A model generated the notes under the pieces. The model was not told where the DNA came from. It ran no database searches and was given only the letters and a program-made list of their open reading frames with translations. Shown one piece after another: positions 48,201 to 57,516 of a DNA stretch of 64,000 nt (position 1 is the first letter of the stretch; each line of letters starts with the position of its first letter). The stretch comes from CAJQLB01 sp905479065 (GTDB taxonomy: Bacteria > Bacteroidota > Bacteroidia > Flavobacteriales > Flavobacteriaceae). The position numbers and the translations under genes are program-made. The stretch lies in contig OX044364.1 in assembly GCA_943846735.1 (NCBI GenBank), forward strand, positions 1,736,001-1,800,000, read 5' to 3'.

Positions 48201-48849
48201 TAACGGTGCTTTTAGTCAAATCCTTATCGGATTTTTTGAAAATGCAACTCTTGAAAAAGACAGACTCTATGATGGTGTTCGTTTAAAAGGGAGTAATTAT
48301 ATTGACTTTTACTCACTTGACAATACCTCCTATGAATATGGAATTCAAGGTAGACCTGCCTTTGATGAGAATGAATCTATTGTACTAGGATACCAATCAA
48401 ATATCTTAGGAAATCTATCTATTGATTTGGGAGACAGAGAAGGTGTCTTATCAGAAACTCCTATTTATATCACCGATCATTATTTATCCATTACTCATGA
48501 TTTAACCATCGCTCCTTACAGCTTTAATACAGAGGTTGGTACTTTTAATGACCGTTTTGAAATTGCTTTTAATGAAGAATCACTAAGCACTAATGACATT
48601 CAAGTAGACTCTAAGACGCTGCAAATTACTGAACTGCAAAATGGACAGGTACAAATTAAAGTGCCTAGTCAATTTGAAATGGCATCCATACAAATCATGG
48701 ATATCTCAGGAAAAGTAATTTATAACTTCTCAACACAAGGATACTCTCAAACATTCTCGCTAAATAATCTTAGTAAAACCGCTTACTTGGTAACTGTAGA
48801 ACTTAACAATGGACAAACCATTACCAAAAAAGCCATAAAAAGAAAATAG
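45288..48849 (+). pseudogene. BspA/DUF285-type T9SS surface protein, 5' third frameshifted
   Basis: One coherent surface protein is spread over several frames. A signal peptide starts at 45288 or 45297 (MKKLQIIFLCLFFGFLS). The sense then jumps frame near 45350, 45578, 45757, 45830, 45960, 46012, 46060 and again between 46135 and 46190. Pieces in order: a PKD-like part (YDVDWGDGISDT, HTYASAGTYDVAV), BspA/DUF285 repeats (LSNWDVSNV, FSNWDVSNI, LANWDINQV), a flg_new/InlB B-type repeat (FIFNGWNTSADGSGITYL), a lamin-tail-like domain (HDKWIEIKNISNT) and a type A T9SS sorting domain (MDISGKVIYNFSTQG). From about 46195 to the TAG at 48847-48849 one frame of some 880 codons is fully open. It is either a recently broken gene or a region of base-calling/assembly errors. 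The longest open piece begins at the ATG at 46045. Confidence 0.75.
48737..48849 (+). repeat. T9SS sorting-domain tail, copy A
   Basis: The last 113 bases of the surface-protein gene. They recur at 49413-49525 in the same orientation with eight mismatches by my count, most of them conservative at protein level. Confidence 0.9.
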
Positions 48850-48865
48850 AATGTCTTCAGTGTTT

Positions 48866-49339
48866 TTATTGTACTAATTCGTTCACCCTCTGATAAACCA
48901 AATGAGATTCCCATCCTCTGTAAAGCAAGTAATCTGCTAATTTCTTTCTCTTTTTTAGTTTATTAGACTCTTTGATAAATGATAATCTTGATTCAGACAG
49001 GTCATTAAACACCTCTAAGTAGTCTAATTCATTTATTTGACTGATTGCTTGATTTATATTAAATATACCTATTTCTTTTTTCTTTAATTCAAGAGTTAAT
49101 CGCCTTCGTCCCCATTTTTTTATTCTGAATTTTCCTCTTACATAAGCTTTTGCAAAACGCTCCTCATTGAGGAAATTATGATCCAATAAAGCTACTATAA
49201 TTTGATCAATCGCTTCAGGAATCATTCGCATACTTACCAATTTACGTCTAACTTCTTGATGACACCGCTCTTGATAAGAACAATAATTTTGAAGCTTCGA
49301 AAGAGCTTCCTCTAAAGTGTAGGTTTTATAAGGAATCAT
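48866..49339 (-). CDS. recX: regulatory protein RecX
   Basis: A 157-residue helical protein that modulates RecA filaments. The family's three-helix repeats are recognisable: EALSKLQNYCSYQERCHQEV, then KLVSMRMIPEAIDQIIVALL, DHNFLNEERFAKAYVRGKF, and KKWGRRRLTLELKKKEIG. The length is normal. It lies on the opposite strand between the surface-protein gene and its orphan tail copy, so it looks embedded within a duplicated or rearranged stretch. No recA is near. Confidence 0.9.
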   Translation of the reverse strand: MIPYKTYTLEEALSKLQNYCSYQERCHQEVRRKLVSMRMIPEAIDQIIVALLDHNFLNEERFAKAYVRGKFRIKKWGRRRLTLELKKKEIGIFNINQAISQINELDYLEVFNDLSESRLSFIKESNKLKKRKKLADYLLYRGWESHLVYQRVNELVQ

Positions 49340-49412
49340 ATATGCAATTTAGTAACATTTTATTTAGGCTTGTTTTTTTAACTTCAAAATCTCTTGAAAT
49401 TTATTATCAAAT

Positions 49413-49525
49413 AAGGATTCTCTCAAACATTCTCGCTAAATAATCTTAGCAAAACCGCTTACTTAATAACTGTAAAACTTAACAATGGGCAAACCAACAC
49501 CAAAAAAGCCATAAAAAGAAAATAG
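49413..49525 (+). pseudogene. orphan T9SS sorting-domain tail, copy B
   Basis: A gene remnant without a start. In frame it reads GFSQTFSLNNLSKTAYLIT and then VKLNNGQTNTKKAIKRK before a TAG, matching the end of the surface protein at 48737-48849 (105 of 113 bases by my count). The homology begins abruptly at 49413, just upstream of the recX start. It is probably the remains of a second surface-protein gene or of a local duplication. Confidence 0.8.
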
Positions 49526-49554
49526 CATTCACCCTGAAGAAGCTGTCTGAGCTG

Positions 49555-51960
49555 TTATAGACTATATTTTACTGATACAATAAAATTTGTTCCTGCCGAG
49601 GTGATTCCTGACGAGTAAGTTCGATAGCGTTGATTTGTGATATTCTCTAATGTTGCAACCAAAGATAATTCTTTACTCAATTGATACTGTGATCTAAAAT
49701 TTAGTGTGTACCATGAAGGAGAATAAGGATCTCCATTCTTGTCTTTAGCGTATAAATAAGCCTTATCTCTCTCTGAAAGCGCTAATTGATTATTAGACAA
49801 CGCTCCGTTATAATTTATAAAGACATCACATTTAAACTTTTCATTTTCCCACAAGAGATGCGTTGTTCCAAAGTTTGGTGCTACATGTCTCACTGGGACC
49901 TCAATACCATTGGCATCTTGTTCTGTCCCATTAACAATACTGTATTGTGATTTAAACGTCAGACTTTTAGAAAACTGTATTGACAACCCTGCTTCAAAAC
50001 CATAAATCCAGGCCTTTGATGCATTTTGAATAGCTTGAACATTACTTATTTCACCATCATACAAAATTTCTGACACCCCACCAATGGTGAAATCTCTTCT
50101 TACCAGCGCGTTATCTAAAAACGTATAATAGCTAGCGACATCAAGCGATACACTCTGACCTAAATTTAAAGATAATCCCAATTCTGCTCCATAGGCGTAT
50201 TCTGGCTTTAAACTTGCATTTGGAACAACCACCGAACCAGGCTCAGAATCAAAAATTTTACCAACATCGTCAATATTAGGTGCTCTAAATGCTGATGATA
50301 AATTAAATTTCCAATGAGTAATTTTATTAGGCAACCAGCTAACACCTAAAGTACCTGTAAAAGCTCCTGTGCCGACATCAGCATTGGTAAATGGCAGGTT
50401 ATAAAACACATTATTATCAGTCAAATCTGCCTTAATTTGAATATGATTGTAACGTATTCCCGATTGAAATGTAAATTCTTTATTTGGTTTGTATTTATAA
50501 CTTAAGTAAGCAGCCGCTGAAGACCATGTTGACCCATCTGGATAGCGCGATGCAATGCGATTGGACTCACTTGAGACAATATTAGTTTCTAATCCTTTTG
50601 AATGTACTTTATTGTATAAATACTCAAGCCCATAAAAAAGCTTGGATTTGTCAGTGATTGATTTTTCAAAATCAACATTTAATGTCATCATATCGACAAG
50701 TTCCTCTCGCTTTCTTCTCAATAGAGAGTTAAAATTTCTATCAATGCGACTTTCTTGAAAACTTTGATAGGCAGCACCAACTTTTATTTTATCGTGTAAG
50801 GTTGAGTTACTGCTTAGTTTCGTAAACTGTAAGTTTGCCAAAAACCACTTCTGAGGACCGTAATTCCACTCTGCAGACTTTAAATTATTAGTATCATAGA
50901 GAATTAATCTGTCATATCTTGGGTAGTCAGAAGTTTCTGAATAATGCAAGCCAAAATCAAAACTTACGTTATCCTTTGCTTGATAATGAATTTTTTCAAG
51001 AATATTAATCTGATTATATCCCGTAAACTTTTGAACTCTCGCATCAGAATTTTCTCTTATCACGTCAATCCCGCTACTCGTATCAACATACTCGCGTCTC
51101 AAATAATCATCTGGACCATATTTTCCCATTTTTAAATCATCAAAATTTGTATAACTAATACTTGTAAAGGATGCCCATTTTTTCCATCCTAAATTTAAAT
51201 CAAAATGACCTGATTTCTCACGACTTGCCGAAGCATACCTCATTGTGCTATTAATTTTTAACTCCAATGAATCACTAAAAGAACGTAAGGGCTTTTTTGT
51301 GTAAAAATTCATGACACCACCAATAGCATCACTTCCGTATATAACTGACCCAGCACCCAAAATAATCTCCGTATTTTGAATTGAAAAAGGATCAATAGCA
51401 ATCACATTTTGCACATTCCCTCCTCTAAAAATAGCATTGTTCATACGAACACCATCAATGGACAGCAGCAATCGATTGGTTGAAAACCCTCTAATCATTG
51501 GACTCCCCCCTCCTAATTGACTTTTTTGAACAAATACCTGACCACTTGATTCTAAAAGGTCTGCACTTGTTTGAGGATTCATTAACACAATGTCATCCTC
51601 TTTAATGCTAATAATTTTTTGAGGAACTTCTCTTTTACTCTGCTCAAATTTCGAAGCAGAAATCACTATTTCATCTAAATATTGTGGTTGACGTTGAAGG
51701 TATAAAACATTTTTAATATCGTTTTTAATGACACTTATTTTAAAGTAGAATACATGCTGAAAAATAACCTTATCAAATTCTTTAAAGTTATTTAATGATA
51801 ATTTTCCCTCTAAATCTGTCATTAAACTAACCGTTCCAGAGCTGTTAGAAGCAATCGCTCCAACAACTGGCTCTTGTGTTTCCTTATCTAAGACCACCAG
51901 GTTTTGAGCCAAAATATTTGACGTAAAACAAAAGATAAAAACGGACAGAACAAATTTCAT
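49555..51960 (-). CDS. TonB-dependent receptor with carboxypeptidase-regulatory-like domain
   Basis: An outer-membrane receptor of 801 residues: signal peptide (MKFVLSVFIFCFTSNILAQ), CarboxypepD_reg-like domain (LVVLDKETQEPVVGAIA, MTDLEGKLSL), a TonB box-like EIVISASKFEQSKRE, plug (TSADLLESSGQVFVQKSQ, MIRGFSTNRLLLSIDGV, ILGAGSVIYGSDAIGGVMNF) and a barrel ending GTNFIVSVKYSL. The barrel region FKFNLSSAFRAPNIDDVGK is the usual siderophore/haem-receptor-like stretch. It follows recO by three bases in the porZ-recO unit. A metal-chelate or haem substrate is possible, but nothing in the sequence fixes it. Confidence 0.93.
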   Translation of the reverse strand: MKFVLSVFIFCFTSNILAQNLVVLDKETQEPVVGAIASNSSGTVSLMTDLEGKLSLNNFKEFDKVIFQHVFYFKISVIKNDIKNVLYLQRQPQYLDEIVISASKFEQSKREVPQKIISIKEDDIVLMNPQTSADLLESSGQVFVQKSQLGGGSPMIRGFSTNRLLLSIDGVRMNNAIFRGGNVQNVIAIDPFSIQNTEIILGAGSVIYGSDAIGGVMNFYTKKPLRSFSDSLELKINSTMRYASASREKSGHFDLNLGWKKWASFTSISYTNFDDLKMGKYGPDDYLRREYVDTSSGIDVIRENSDARVQKFTGYNQINILEKIHYQAKDNVSFDFGLHYSETSDYPRYDRLILYDTNNLKSAEWNYGPQKWFLANLQFTKLSSNSTLHDKIKVGAAYQSFQESRIDRNFNSLLRRKREELVDMMTLNVDFEKSITDKSKLFYGLEYLYNKVHSKGLETNIVSSESNRIASRYPDGSTWSSAAAYLSYKYKPNKEFTFQSGIRYNHIQIKADLTDNNVFYNLPFTNADVGTGAFTGTLGVSWLPNKITHWKFNLSSAFRAPNIDDVGKIFDSEPGSVVVPNASLKPEYAYGAELGLSLNLGQSVSLDVASYYTFLDNALVRRDFTIGGVSEILYDGEISNVQAIQNASKAWIYGFEAGLSIQFSKSLTFKSQYSIVNGTEQDANGIEVPVRHVAPNFGTTHLLWENEKFKCDVFINYNGALSNNQLALSERDKAYLYAKDKNGDPYSPSWYTLNFRSQYQLSKELSLVATLENITNQRYRTYSSGITSAGTNFIVSVKYSL

Positions 51961-51963
51961 TAT

Positions 51964-52683
51964 TTAGCTAAAAACTTGATTTAAAACAAGCATTGATTTT
52001 GGTTGATAAAATCCAGGCAAATGTAGTTTAAAATAGAGTATTATCATATTTAAAAATTCTTGTTTGTGCCTTGGTTTGAGCATGACTGATTTATTGACAT
52101 CAAATTTTATACCTAACAAGATTTTAAAATCAATTAAATTTTCACCATCAACACAATACTTACCAATTTTTTGGTTATAAAATTTCCCATCCTCAAGATT
52201 AAAATAAGATGATTTAATTTGACTAATATCAGGGTAGAAACCAAGATACTTCGTGAGTTCAATTAAAAATATGTAATGATAATTTGTATCTAATTTATGT
52301 TCATTAAACCATATGAATGCAGCCTCTAAAAAATTAAACAATGGTGCGTTTTCCTCTTCCTCTCTCAAAACAATACTTAAGACCTCAGCTAAAAACATAG
52401 CCATAGTGCTTTTTATGATATTTGTATGAATGGACTCAAACTTATTATGAATTTTGACATCTTTTAAAAAATGAAGCGAACGATTTTGCTTATGTTCAGC
52501 TTCAATATGAACCATTGTTAAAGGTTGAAAATAAGCTGGTTTAAACTTTCCTTTTCGGCTTTTAAGAGCATTCTTTATAAGGTAACTTTTTATTCCAAAT
52601 TTTGCCGTATAACACTTTACAATTAAATCGCTCTCCTTATAGCGCAATTTTGACACCACTAGAGCTTTCGTAGATACCTGCAT
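51964..52683 (-). CDS. recO: DNA repair protein RecO
   Basis: Recombination mediator of the RecFOR pathway, which loads RecA on SSB-coated single-stranded DNA. The 239-residue protein begins with an OB fold (TKALVVSKLRYKESDLIVKC, YTAKFGIKSYLIKNAL) followed by the helical domain (FLAEVLSIVLREEEENAPLF). Its ATG overlaps the porZ stop by one base (TAATG), and its stop is three bases from the next receptor gene. The three are a tight unit although their functions differ. Confidence 0.95.
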   Translation of the reverse strand: MQVSTKALVVSKLRYKESDLIVKCYTAKFGIKSYLIKNALKSRKGKFKPAYFQPLTMVHIEAEHKQNRSLHFLKDVKIHNKFESIHTNIIKSTMAMFLAEVLSIVLREEEENAPLFNFLEAAFIWFNEHKLDTNYHYIFLIELTKYLGFYPDISQIKSSYFNLEDGKFYNQKIGKYCVDGENLIDFKILLGIKFDVNKSVMLKPRHKQEFLNMIILYFKLHLPGFYQPKSMLVLNQVFS

Positions 52684-55034
52684 TAGCGAATAACCATTAA
52701 TTTTAAAACTTTTGTTTCAAATGTATCTAGGTCTGATAACATGATTAGATATACTCCAGAAGCTACTTGATTGTTTCCAAGATTTTTTCCATTCCAATAA
52801 GCAGTTCCCCCATCAATTTCTAAATTATACCCTCTGTATCTCAAATTAGTTCTTGATTCGGCTTCAGCAACTAAATTTCCTTCAATATCAGTAATTTTAA
52901 TATTTACATTATCACTAATATCCTTAATTTTTATTTTATCATTCAAGGTGTCAAATTGGGGCCTAACTGGATTTGGATAAACAAATGCGGCCGCCAATTC
53001 ATCCTGAGTCTCTGACCCTCCGGCGTTGAAAGAAACCAATCCTCTGTCAGATCCAAAATAAATCACTCCACTATTTCCATCAAGAGCGATTTCGTTGATA
53101 TTATTTGATGGCAAAGGCGAATTGTTTTTTGTGAAATGAAATATAGTTTCTTGTCCATTTGACGAAAAATAAAAAACTCCAGCACCAATGGTAGCAACCC
53201 ATTTGTTATTTGATCCGTCTACTAAAATATCAGAGATAAATTGTTGTTCTAAAAGTTCTTTAGGGATTCCATCTTCCAAAATAATAATAGCACTTGTGCT
53301 CACTGTTTCCTCTTCAAAGAAATTTGAAGTGTTGTACAAAACACGCAATCCTTTAAGTGTTCCAATCCATAATTGATTTTGCTTGTCTATCGCTAATGAC
53401 CTGATATAAGTTGAAGGTAAGTTACTAGATTCTTGTTCAAAAATATTTTTTAAAGAAGCGCTTCCTCCATTCTCGTTAAATCCTATGAGTCCTAGATTAT
53501 AACCACCTATCCATTTTGTATTATTAGCATCAATAACCACATCACTATAGCCAAATTCTGTAGTTAAAGGGTTTGGTAATAACTCGGAAAAACTATATTT
53601 CACCCATTGTCCAGACGCAGGGTCATAAGATTTTAGTGGCCGCTCAACTCGTCCTGTTAGGGTCCATAATTTGCCTTCTCGATCAAAATTAGAACCCGTT
53701 AGACGAATACTATTGACATTTGGTGCCCCAGGCACTATCAAAGACTCTAAGCCACTATTTGATTGATTGAATAAATTTATGATTTCATTATTATCAATCT
53801 CTAAAAGGCCATCTCCAAAAGAACTAATAAACACTTGCTCAGGAGAAAATGGATTAATGGATATCTTATTTAAACTTCGTGCGTTATATTGTAAACTATC
53901 ATATGGAATATTAAACCATTCATCTTTAAGATGACTAACTCCATATCTTTTATTTTCAGGAAAATACGTTAATGAATAACTGCCGTATGTGCACCAAACA
54001 TTACCATAGCCTGCCGACACTGAAAATATATTATTTCTTAATGGTCCATCTGGATGAATCTCAGTAAATACATTTTGGCCATTAGAAGCAGACGTCTTTA
54101 ATAATCCAAAATCTGTAGTCCCAAGATAAATTCCCTCCATGGTAGTAATAGCAGTTGTAAGAAGGGTATGATACTCTTCATTTAAGCTTAAGGTGTTTTC
54201 AGAATTAAAATTCTCGTCATAAATAAAAACACTGTCTGAAAGTACGATAACTAAATTATCATTCGAAATTTTGACATCCACAGGCAATGAAGGATAGGAA
54301 AACAACTCTGTAATTGAAGTTTCTAATACTTCATAAATTATATTATTATTTCGAACGGTGAATACTTTCCCTTGTAATTCGGTTATATAATTATAAGTGC
54401 CATCAACTAATTGATTCCATTCTTGATAATTAATTAGGTTTCCACTTTCGAGTAACCCCTTCTTAATACCATTAGAGTCGCCACAGGCAGCATAAATATA
54501 ATCACCAGATATAGCGGTTTCATTTACAATTATTTGAGAACCTGCACTGCCAATAAAATAAGTATCCCCAAATTCCAGACGCTCTAAATTATAAACTGAA
54601 ATACCATAATCGGTAGCTATATAAATAACATTATTATTCTCATTAAAATGATTGATTGACTTACTATTTGGTGGTATTGTTACTTTTTGAAGAATATCTA
54701 CCACTGAAATTACACTCTGATCTGTCTCATTAAAAATTTCGATTAAACCGTTATCATATCCTATCACTAGTAATCCATACGCCTCGCTAAAATGTATGGT
54801 TGATATCAATTCGCCCGATAAACCGTCAACAGTAGTAATTGTTTCCAATTCATTTGTTTGAAAATCATAGATAAAAACAGCATTCTCTGAGGCTGCAAAA
54901 ACCCTATCATTCCCTTGTACAATATCTTTGATATTGAGATACGAAAAATGTCCTTCCCAAAGTGTCGAGTAATCTTGAGCATGTATGGTTAAGACAAAAA
55001 AACTGCATAAAATAAAAAGATATGTATTTCTCAT
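52683..55034 (-). CDS. porZ: type IX secretion system protein PorZ-like (beta-propeller, sorting domain)
   Basis: A 783-residue secreted protein with signal peptide (MRNTYLFILCSFFVLTIHAQ). It has two seven-bladed propeller-like halves (repeats such as WEGHFSYLNIKDIVQGND, VFAASENAVFIYDF and later LWIGTLKGLRVL, VYFGS-type blades) and a C-terminal T9SS sorting domain (AFVYPNPVRPQF to VLKLMVIR). PorZ is a surface component of the T9SS attachment complex that handles A-LPS during cargo modification in Porphyromonas. In flavobacteria a porZ-like gene next to recO is, to my memory, common. The presence of the T9SS cargo at 45288-48849 fits. The assignment rests on architecture and context, not on a catalytic motif. 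Confidence 0.85.
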   Translation of the reverse strand: MRNTYLFILCSFFVLTIHAQDYSTLWEGHFSYLNIKDIVQGNDRVFAASENAVFIYDFQTNELETITTVDGLSGELISTIHFSEAYGLLVIGYDNGLIEIFNETDQSVISVVDILQKVTIPPNSKSINHFNENNNVIYIATDYGISVYNLERLEFGDTYFIGSAGSQIIVNETAISGDYIYAACGDSNGIKKGLLESGNLINYQEWNQLVDGTYNYITELQGKVFTVRNNNIIYEVLETSITELFSYPSLPVDVKISNDNLVIVLSDSVFIYDENFNSENTLSLNEEYHTLLTTAITTMEGIYLGTTDFGLLKTSASNGQNVFTEIHPDGPLRNNIFSVSAGYGNVWCTYGSYSLTYFPENKRYGVSHLKDEWFNIPYDSLQYNARSLNKISINPFSPEQVFISSFGDGLLEIDNNEIINLFNQSNSGLESLIVPGAPNVNSIRLTGSNFDREGKLWTLTGRVERPLKSYDPASGQWVKYSFSELLPNPLTTEFGYSDVVIDANNTKWIGGYNLGLIGFNENGGSASLKNIFEQESSNLPSTYIRSLAIDKQNQLWIGTLKGLRVLYNTSNFFEEETVSTSAIIILEDGIPKELLEQQFISDILVDGSNNKWVATIGAGVFYFSSNGQETIFHFTKNNSPLPSNNINEIALDGNSGVIYFGSDRGLVSFNAGGSETQDELAAAFVYPNPVRPQFDTLNDKIKIKDISDNVNIKITDIEGNLVAEAESRTNLRYRGYNLEIDGGTAYWNGKNLGNNQVASGVYLIMLSDLDTFETKVLKLMVIR

Positions 55035-55102
55035 TTTCTAATTTCGTTCAAATATATTTATTAGTAACGATTTACAAAATAAAATAATATATGACCCTAC
55101 AA

Positions 55103-55132
55103 AAAAAGCTCTCATATAAATGAAAGCTTTTT
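55103..55132 (-). terminator. Rho-independent terminator after gdhA
   Basis: Arms 55103-55115 and 55120-55132 (core AAAAAGCT/AGCTTTTT, one internal mismatch) around a four-base loop, with T runs when read on the minus strand. It lies 20 bases after the gdhA stop and before porZ. Confidence 0.75.
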
Positions 55133-55152
55133 GTTGTTTTTTCAACTATTTA

Positions 55153-56496
55153 TTAGACAATTCCTTGAGCTAACATCGCGTCTGCAACTTTTACAAATCC
55201 TGCAATATTTGCACCCTTTATATAATCAACTGAGCCATCTTCATTTTGACCATAGGCAACACAAGAAGCGTGTATCTCTTTCATGATTTGTTTTAATTTT
55301 TGATCAACTTCTTCCCTTGTCCAACTCAAACGCAAAGAATTTTGACTCATCTCTAGTCCTGATGTTGCCACACCTCCCGCGTTTGATGCTTTACCTGGTG
55401 CGAATAGTATTTTAGCTTTTTGAAATTCGTGAATTGCTTCAGGAGTTGATGGCATATTAGCCCCTTCAGCCACACAAATACATCCATTGTTAACTAGCAT
55501 TGTGGCTTCATCCCCATTTAACTCATTTTGAGTTGCACAAGGTAAGGCAACGTGGCACTTCACAGACCATGGCCGCTCACCAGGGAAAAACTTAGCTCTT
55601 GGATACTGCTCAACGTATTTACTAATTCTACCTCTATTTATATTTTTTAAATCCATAACAAAGGCTAACTTTTCAGAATCAATGCCATCCTCATCCAAAA
55701 TATATCCAGATGAATCCGATAGTGTGACTACTTTTGCTCCAAGCTGGGTCGCTTTTTCTGTGGCATACTGAGCAACATTTCCTGAACCAGATACGACCAC
55801 TGTTTTACCTTTGATAGAGTCTCCTTTTGTATTCAACATGTTTTCTGCAAAATATACATCTCCATATCCTGTTGCTTCTGGTCTGATTAAAGATCCCCCC
55901 CAAGATGCTCCTTTTCCGGTCAAAACACCAGTGAAAGAATTTTTTAGTTTTTTATACATTCCAAACATAAACCCTATCTCTCGACCACCAACGCCAATGT
56001 CTCCTGCAGGAACATCCGTATTATGACCAATATGCCTGAATAACTCACTCATAAAAGCATGACAAAAACGCATAATTTCATTATCTGACTTTCCTTTAGG
56101 ATCGAAATCTGATCCCCCTTTACCACCACCCATCGGCAATGTTGTTAGAGAATTTTTAAATACTTGTTCGAAAGCCAGAAATTTCAAAATACTCGCGTTA
56201 ACGGTAGGATGAAAACGCAATCCTCCTTTGTATGGGCCAATGGCAGAATTCATTTGTACTCTGTAGCCTCTATTAACTTGTATTTCTCCATTATCATCAA
56301 CCCACGAAACACGAAATGAAATTAATCTTTCTGGCTCAACCATTCTTAATAGAATGTTTTTTCCGTGATATATTTCATTTTTGACGATGTACGGTATGAC
56401 CGTTTCTGCTACTTCTTGAACAGCTTGTAAAAATTCAGGTTCATGACCATTACGTTCCTTTACTAAGTCTAAGAATTTGGAAATTTTTTCTTCCAT
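55153..56496 (-). CDS. gdhA: NADP-type glutamate dehydrogenase
   Basis: Interconverts 2-oxoglutarate plus ammonium and glutamate. The 447-residue length is that of the hexameric assimilatory NADP enzymes. The signature around the catalytic lysine LTTLPMGGGKGGSDFDPKG, the PAGDIGVGGREIGFMFGMY stretch, and the Rossmann motif VVVSGSGNVAQYATEKA are all present. A candidate -7 element (TATATTTG on the minus strand) lies at 56541-56548. It is divergent from the beta-barrel-like gene at 56706. Confidence 0.97.
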   Translation of the reverse strand: MEEKISKFLDLVKERNGHEPEFLQAVQEVAETVIPYIVKNEIYHGKNILLRMVEPERLISFRVSWVDDNGEIQVNRGYRVQMNSAIGPYKGGLRFHPTVNASILKFLAFEQVFKNSLTTLPMGGGKGGSDFDPKGKSDNEIMRFCHAFMSELFRHIGHNTDVPAGDIGVGGREIGFMFGMYKKLKNSFTGVLTGKGASWGGSLIRPEATGYGDVYFAENMLNTKGDSIKGKTVVVSGSGNVAQYATEKATQLGAKVVTLSDSSGYILDEDGIDSEKLAFVMDLKNINRGRISKYVEQYPRAKFFPGERPWSVKCHVALPCATQNELNGDEATMLVNNGCICVAEGANMPSTPEAIHEFQKAKILFAPGKASNAGGVATSGLEMSQNSLRLSWTREEVDQKLKQIMKEIHASCVAYGQNEDGSVDYIKGANIAGFVKVADAMLAQGIV

Positions 56497-56540
56497 ACTG
56501 AAAATTATTATAAATTTATTTTAACATGATTTATAGAGGA

Positions 56541-56548
56541 CAAATATA
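56541..56548 (-). promoter_or_regulatory. candidate -7 element for gdhA
   Basis: Minus-strand TATATTTG fits TAnnTTTG and lies 44 bases before the gdhA ATG. The -33 element is not clear. Confidence 0.45.
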
Positions 56549-56614
56549 CATTATCTTTAAAAAAAAGAGACATTTTTTTAAAAATTCGCAATTAAAATAG
56601 ATGATTTTTTATTC

Positions 56615-56622
56615 TATATTTG
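56615..56622 (+). promoter_or_regulatory. candidate -7 element for the beta-barrel-like gene
   Basis: TATATTTG on the plus strand. It lies inside the longest possible ORF (start 56601), so it favours the later ATG at 56706 as the real start. Confidence 0.45.
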
Positions 56623-56705
56623 AAATGTTGGTAAATACAAATTTTTACCATTATAATAAGTTTATAGATCGTCTAGTAAATAAGCAACTATCAGTGTCAT
56701 CGAAA

Positions 56706-57512
56706 ATGCTTCACAAAAAAATAATACATTTTTTTATATTATTCTCAGCCAATGTAATTATTGGATATGCTCAATTTGGGTTTTCCAATGAAATTGGAGT
56801 TATTACAGGTCCAATTGAGTTCAGATCCGACTTTGGTCAGCGCCAAAATGAATCAACAAATATTGGGAATGCTGGTGTTGGGTTTGGTATTATTCACTAT
56901 GTAAACTTTGCTTATCGCGCAGATTGTAATTGTTACACGACCAATACTTTTTTTAATGATCATTTTAAATTGAGAAATGAAATTTCTTGGAACAAAACAG
57001 AACTTGAACATTTTGGTCGCTGGGTAAGCTCAGACGTTACAAGTGATTCAGCAGAGCGACTAAGAGGTCATCGTGGCGAAGCAAACAACTTTGACATTGG
57101 AATGCAGTTAGAGTTTTTTCCAAAAAGCATTAGAGCCTTCCAAGCATTTGATTATAAATTTGCACCGTTTTTTAGCCTTGGAGTTCACTACACATCATTT
57201 AATCCAAAAGCTAGTACAAATTATGTTAATAGTTCAGGGACCAATGATGTTGGAAATATTTTAGATCCAAATAACTTTTACCCATTGTGGGAGCCAGGGT
57301 CCATTAACAGTAACTCAGGAACAACTTGGTCTATAGTAAGTAGCATTGGGATACGTTATAAATTGGGGTTTTTGTCAGATTTAATGCTAGACTTAAGATG
57401 GCAAACTTACTTTGACGACTTTATTGATGGGCTTGACCATCAACTAGCTTCCAACAAAGCAAATGATTGGCTGCTGTGGCTCAACTTTGGATATATCTAT
57501 TATATCGATTAA
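56706..57512 (+). CDS. outer-membrane beta-barrel-like protein, conserved beside gdhA
   Basis: A 268-residue exported protein beginning MLHKKIIHFFILFSANVIIG with the cut near AQFG. The start at 56706 is chosen because it gives a signal peptide, whereas the longer frame from 56601 has none and covers a promoter-like sequence. The mature part alternates aromatic and polar residues with strand-like stretches (FSNEIGVITGPIEFRSDFGQ, GFGIIHYVNFAY, LGVHYTSFNP, LWLNFGYIYYID) and ends in an aromatic/hydrophobic strand, as in an OmpW- or THC0290-like barrel. Two nearby cysteines (DCNCY) may form a disulfide. The function is unknown; such proteins are repeatedly found beside gdhA in flavobacteria, as I recall. 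Confidence 0.75.
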   Translation: MLHKKIIHFFILFSANVIIGYAQFGFSNEIGVITGPIEFRSDFGQRQNESTNIGNAGVGFGIIHYVNFAYRADCNCYTTNTFFNDHFKLRNEISWNKTELEHFGRWVSSDVTSDSAERLRGHRGEANNFDIGMQLEFFPKSIRAFQAFDYKFAPFFSLGVHYTSFNPKASTNYVNSSGTNDVGNILDPNNFYPLWEPGSINSNSGTTWSIVSSIGIRYKLGFLSDLMLDLRWQTYFDDFIDGLDHQLASNKANDWLLWLNFGYIYYID

Positions 57513-57516
57513 AAAA

